The notes under the pieces: model-generated
Databases searched by the model: none
What the model was told of the DNA's origin: nothing
What the model saw: the letters and a program-made list of their open reading frames with translations, nothing else
Translations under genes and position numbers: made by a program
Assembly (NCBI RefSeq): GCF_014653945.1
Contig: NZ_BNAU01000013.1
Coordinates: 1 to 64,000 of the forward strand
DNA length: 64,000 nt
Direction: 5' to 3'
Origin: Amycolatopsis deserti
GTDB lineage: Bacteria; Actinomycetota; Actinomycetes; Mycobacteriales; Pseudonocardiaceae
Shown: piece by piece, positions 63,007 through 64,000 of the stretch
Layout of the letters: each line of letters begins with the position of its first letter
How positions within the stretch are numbered: the stretch's first letter is position 1

Positions 63007-63789
63007 TCACGCTGTGGGCGGCAGGTACACGTTCGACAGCTTGCCCGCCGCCGCGCGGTCGAGCAGCCACAGCGTCCTCCGCTGGCCCCGGGCGCCCGCC
63101 ACGGGCACCTGCACCTCGCCGGCACCGGACAGGGCCAGCGCGACCGCGTCGGCCTTCGCCTCACCCGTCGTCATCAGCCAGACGTCGTGCGAGCGCCGGA
63201 TCGCGGGCAGCGTCAGCGACACGCGCGTCGGCGGGGGCTTCGGGCAGTTGCGCACCGCCACCACCGACCGCTCGGTCTCGTACACCGCCGGAGACTCCGG
63301 GAACACCGACGCCGTGTGGCCCTCGCCGCCGAGACCGAGCAGGCAGATGTCGAACTGCGGCACGTCGCCGTGGTCCTCCGGCTTCGCGTTGTCCGCCAGC
63401 ACCTGCGCGTACGCCGCCGCGGCCGCGTCCACGTCGTCGCCGAACTCGCCGTCTGAGGCCGCCATCGCGTGCACCCGCTTCGGGTCGACGGGCACGTGGT
63501 CCAGCAGCGCCTCGCGGGCCTGCTTCTCGTTGCGCTCGTCGTCGTCCGCGGGCACGAACCGCTCGTCGCCCCAGTAGATGTCCAGCCGCGACCAGTCCAC
63601 CGCGTCCCGCGCGGGGGAGCGGCGCAACTGCTCCAGCACCGCGATCCCGGTGCCGCCGCCGGTGAGCACCACCGACGCCGACCCCTTCGCGGCCTGCAGA
63701 TCCACCAGGCGCGTCACCAGCCGGGCCGCCGCGGCCGCCGCCAGCAGCTCACCGTTGGCGTAGACCACCACTTCCGAAGAAGCCATCAC
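63007..63789 (-). CDS. pgl: 6-phosphogluconolactonase
   Basis: Hydrolyses 6-phosphogluconolactone in the oxidative pentose phosphate pathway. The 260-residue protein is of the NagB-fold DevB/SOL type: VVLTGGGTGIAVLEQLR (phosphate loop), LDIYWGDERFVPADDDERN and the catalytic region FDICLLGLGGEGHTASVFPE. VWLMTTGEAKADAVALAL is near the C-terminus. The start is GTG 63789 or ATG 63786, each overlapping the opcA stop. opcA-pgl is the order next to zwf in actinobacteria. Confidence 0.94.
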   Translation of the reverse strand: MMASSEVVVYANGELLAAAAAARLVTRLVDLQAAKGSASVVLTGGGTGIAVLEQLRRSPARDAVDWSRLDIYWGDERFVPADDDERNEKQAREALLDHVPVDPKRVHAMAASDGEFGDDVDAAAAAYAQVLADNAKPEDHGDVPQFDICLLGLGGEGHTASVFPESPAVYETERSVVAVRNCPKPPPTRVSLTLPAIRRSHDVWLMTTGEAKADAVALALSGAGEVQVPVAGARGQRRTLWLLDRAAAGKLSNVYLPPTA

Positions 63790-64000
63790 GCGCTCGCCTT
63801 CGCCGACTTGGCCGGCTTCTTCGCGGGCGCCTTCTTCTTGGCGGCGCCCACCGAACCCGAGGCCAGCTTGTCCAGGCCCTGCAGCGACGCCTCGAACACC
63901 TCGTCCGGATCGAGCCGCCGCAGCTCCTCGATCAGGCAGTCCTTGGTGTTGCGCCGGTGCAGCGCGATCCGCCGCGTCGGCTGGCCCGGCTGCATGAGCG
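63786..64000 (-). CDS. opcA: Glucose-6-phosphate dehydrogenase assembly protein OpcA, C-terminal part
   Basis: Only the end of the gene is in the window; it continues past 64000. The visible 71 or so residues include GQPTRRIALHRRNTKDCLIE then ELRRLDPDEVFEASLQGLDK, the conserved C-terminus of OpcA, which assembles and activates glucose-6-phosphate dehydrogenase. It ends with a Lys/Ala/Pro-rich tail (KKKAPAKKPAKSAKASA). The stop overlaps the pgl start, and zwf would be expected upstream, outside the window. Confidence 0.88.
   Translation of the reverse strand, partial: LMQPGQPTRRIALHRRNTKDCLIEELRRLDPDEVFEASLQGLDKLASGSVGAAKKKAPAKKPAKSAKASA

Overview
The window is a high-GC (about 70% or more), GTG-start-rich actinobacterial chromosome segment. 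Developmental and actinobacteria-restricted genes (bldD, whiA, mihF, rbpA, gpgS, opcA), frequent leaderless-type promoters and the gene order point to the order Pseudonocardiales (Amycolatopsis-like). This assignment is an inference; no rRNA is present to prove it. There are no tRNA or rRNA genes, CRISPR arrays or intact insertion sequences. The order follows blocks known from Mycobacterium tuberculosis (aroF-aroK-aroB-aroD-Rv2536-pepQ-efp-nusB; pyrR to opcA) and Streptomyces coelicolor (efp-nusB-bldD-pyrR...metK-priA).

Region by region. 1-1858: two repeat-rich non-coding stretches flank a short A24 prepilin peptidase. 1859-10204: chorismate genes aroC-aroK-aroB-aroQ, a GNAT-VOC fusion, a lipoprotein, a divergent small membrane protein, pepQ-efp-nusB and a strong terminator. 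10278-23437: bldD with a putative autoregulatory box, then the pyrimidine operon pyrR-pyrB-pyrC-(membrane gene)-carA-carB-pyrF with a probable PyrR-binding hairpin in its leader, followed by mihF-gmk-rpoZ-coaBC-metK. 23655-34240: a helicase-dead PriA, ggt, fmt-rsmB-flavoprotein-rpe and the riboflavin genes ribE-ribBA-ribH (no ribD here) with a PH-domain membrane protein. 34256-39929: xth, then uvrC-rapZ-yvcK-whiA. 39930-40470: an intergenic region unusually dense in inverted repeats. 40471-57363: an accessory segment between whiA and gap. It holds a serine hydrolase divergent from a CseBC-like two-component system with a lipoprotein, gpgS, a few oxidoreductases and regulators, and a three-gene SMC-kleisin-KITE-like operon. 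57513-64000: gap-pgk-tpiA-secG, rbpA, a histidine kinase without a partner, a truncated IS30 transposase relic, pgl and the end of opcA.

How it fits together. The core blocks supply aromatic amino acids, pyrimidines, riboflavin, CoA, SAM, translation factors and lower glycolysis, mostly as operons with 1-4 bp stop/start overlaps implying translational coupling. The most unusual content is the SMC-like operon (46912-53661). It resembles MksBEF/Wadjet JetABC in architecture, but no JetD/MksG nuclease gene is seen next to it. Other notable items are the palindrome cluster after whiA, the PyrR switch and BldD box, a leaderless 12-codon ORF overlapping fmt, and the internally deleted IS30 relic beside the orphan kinase.
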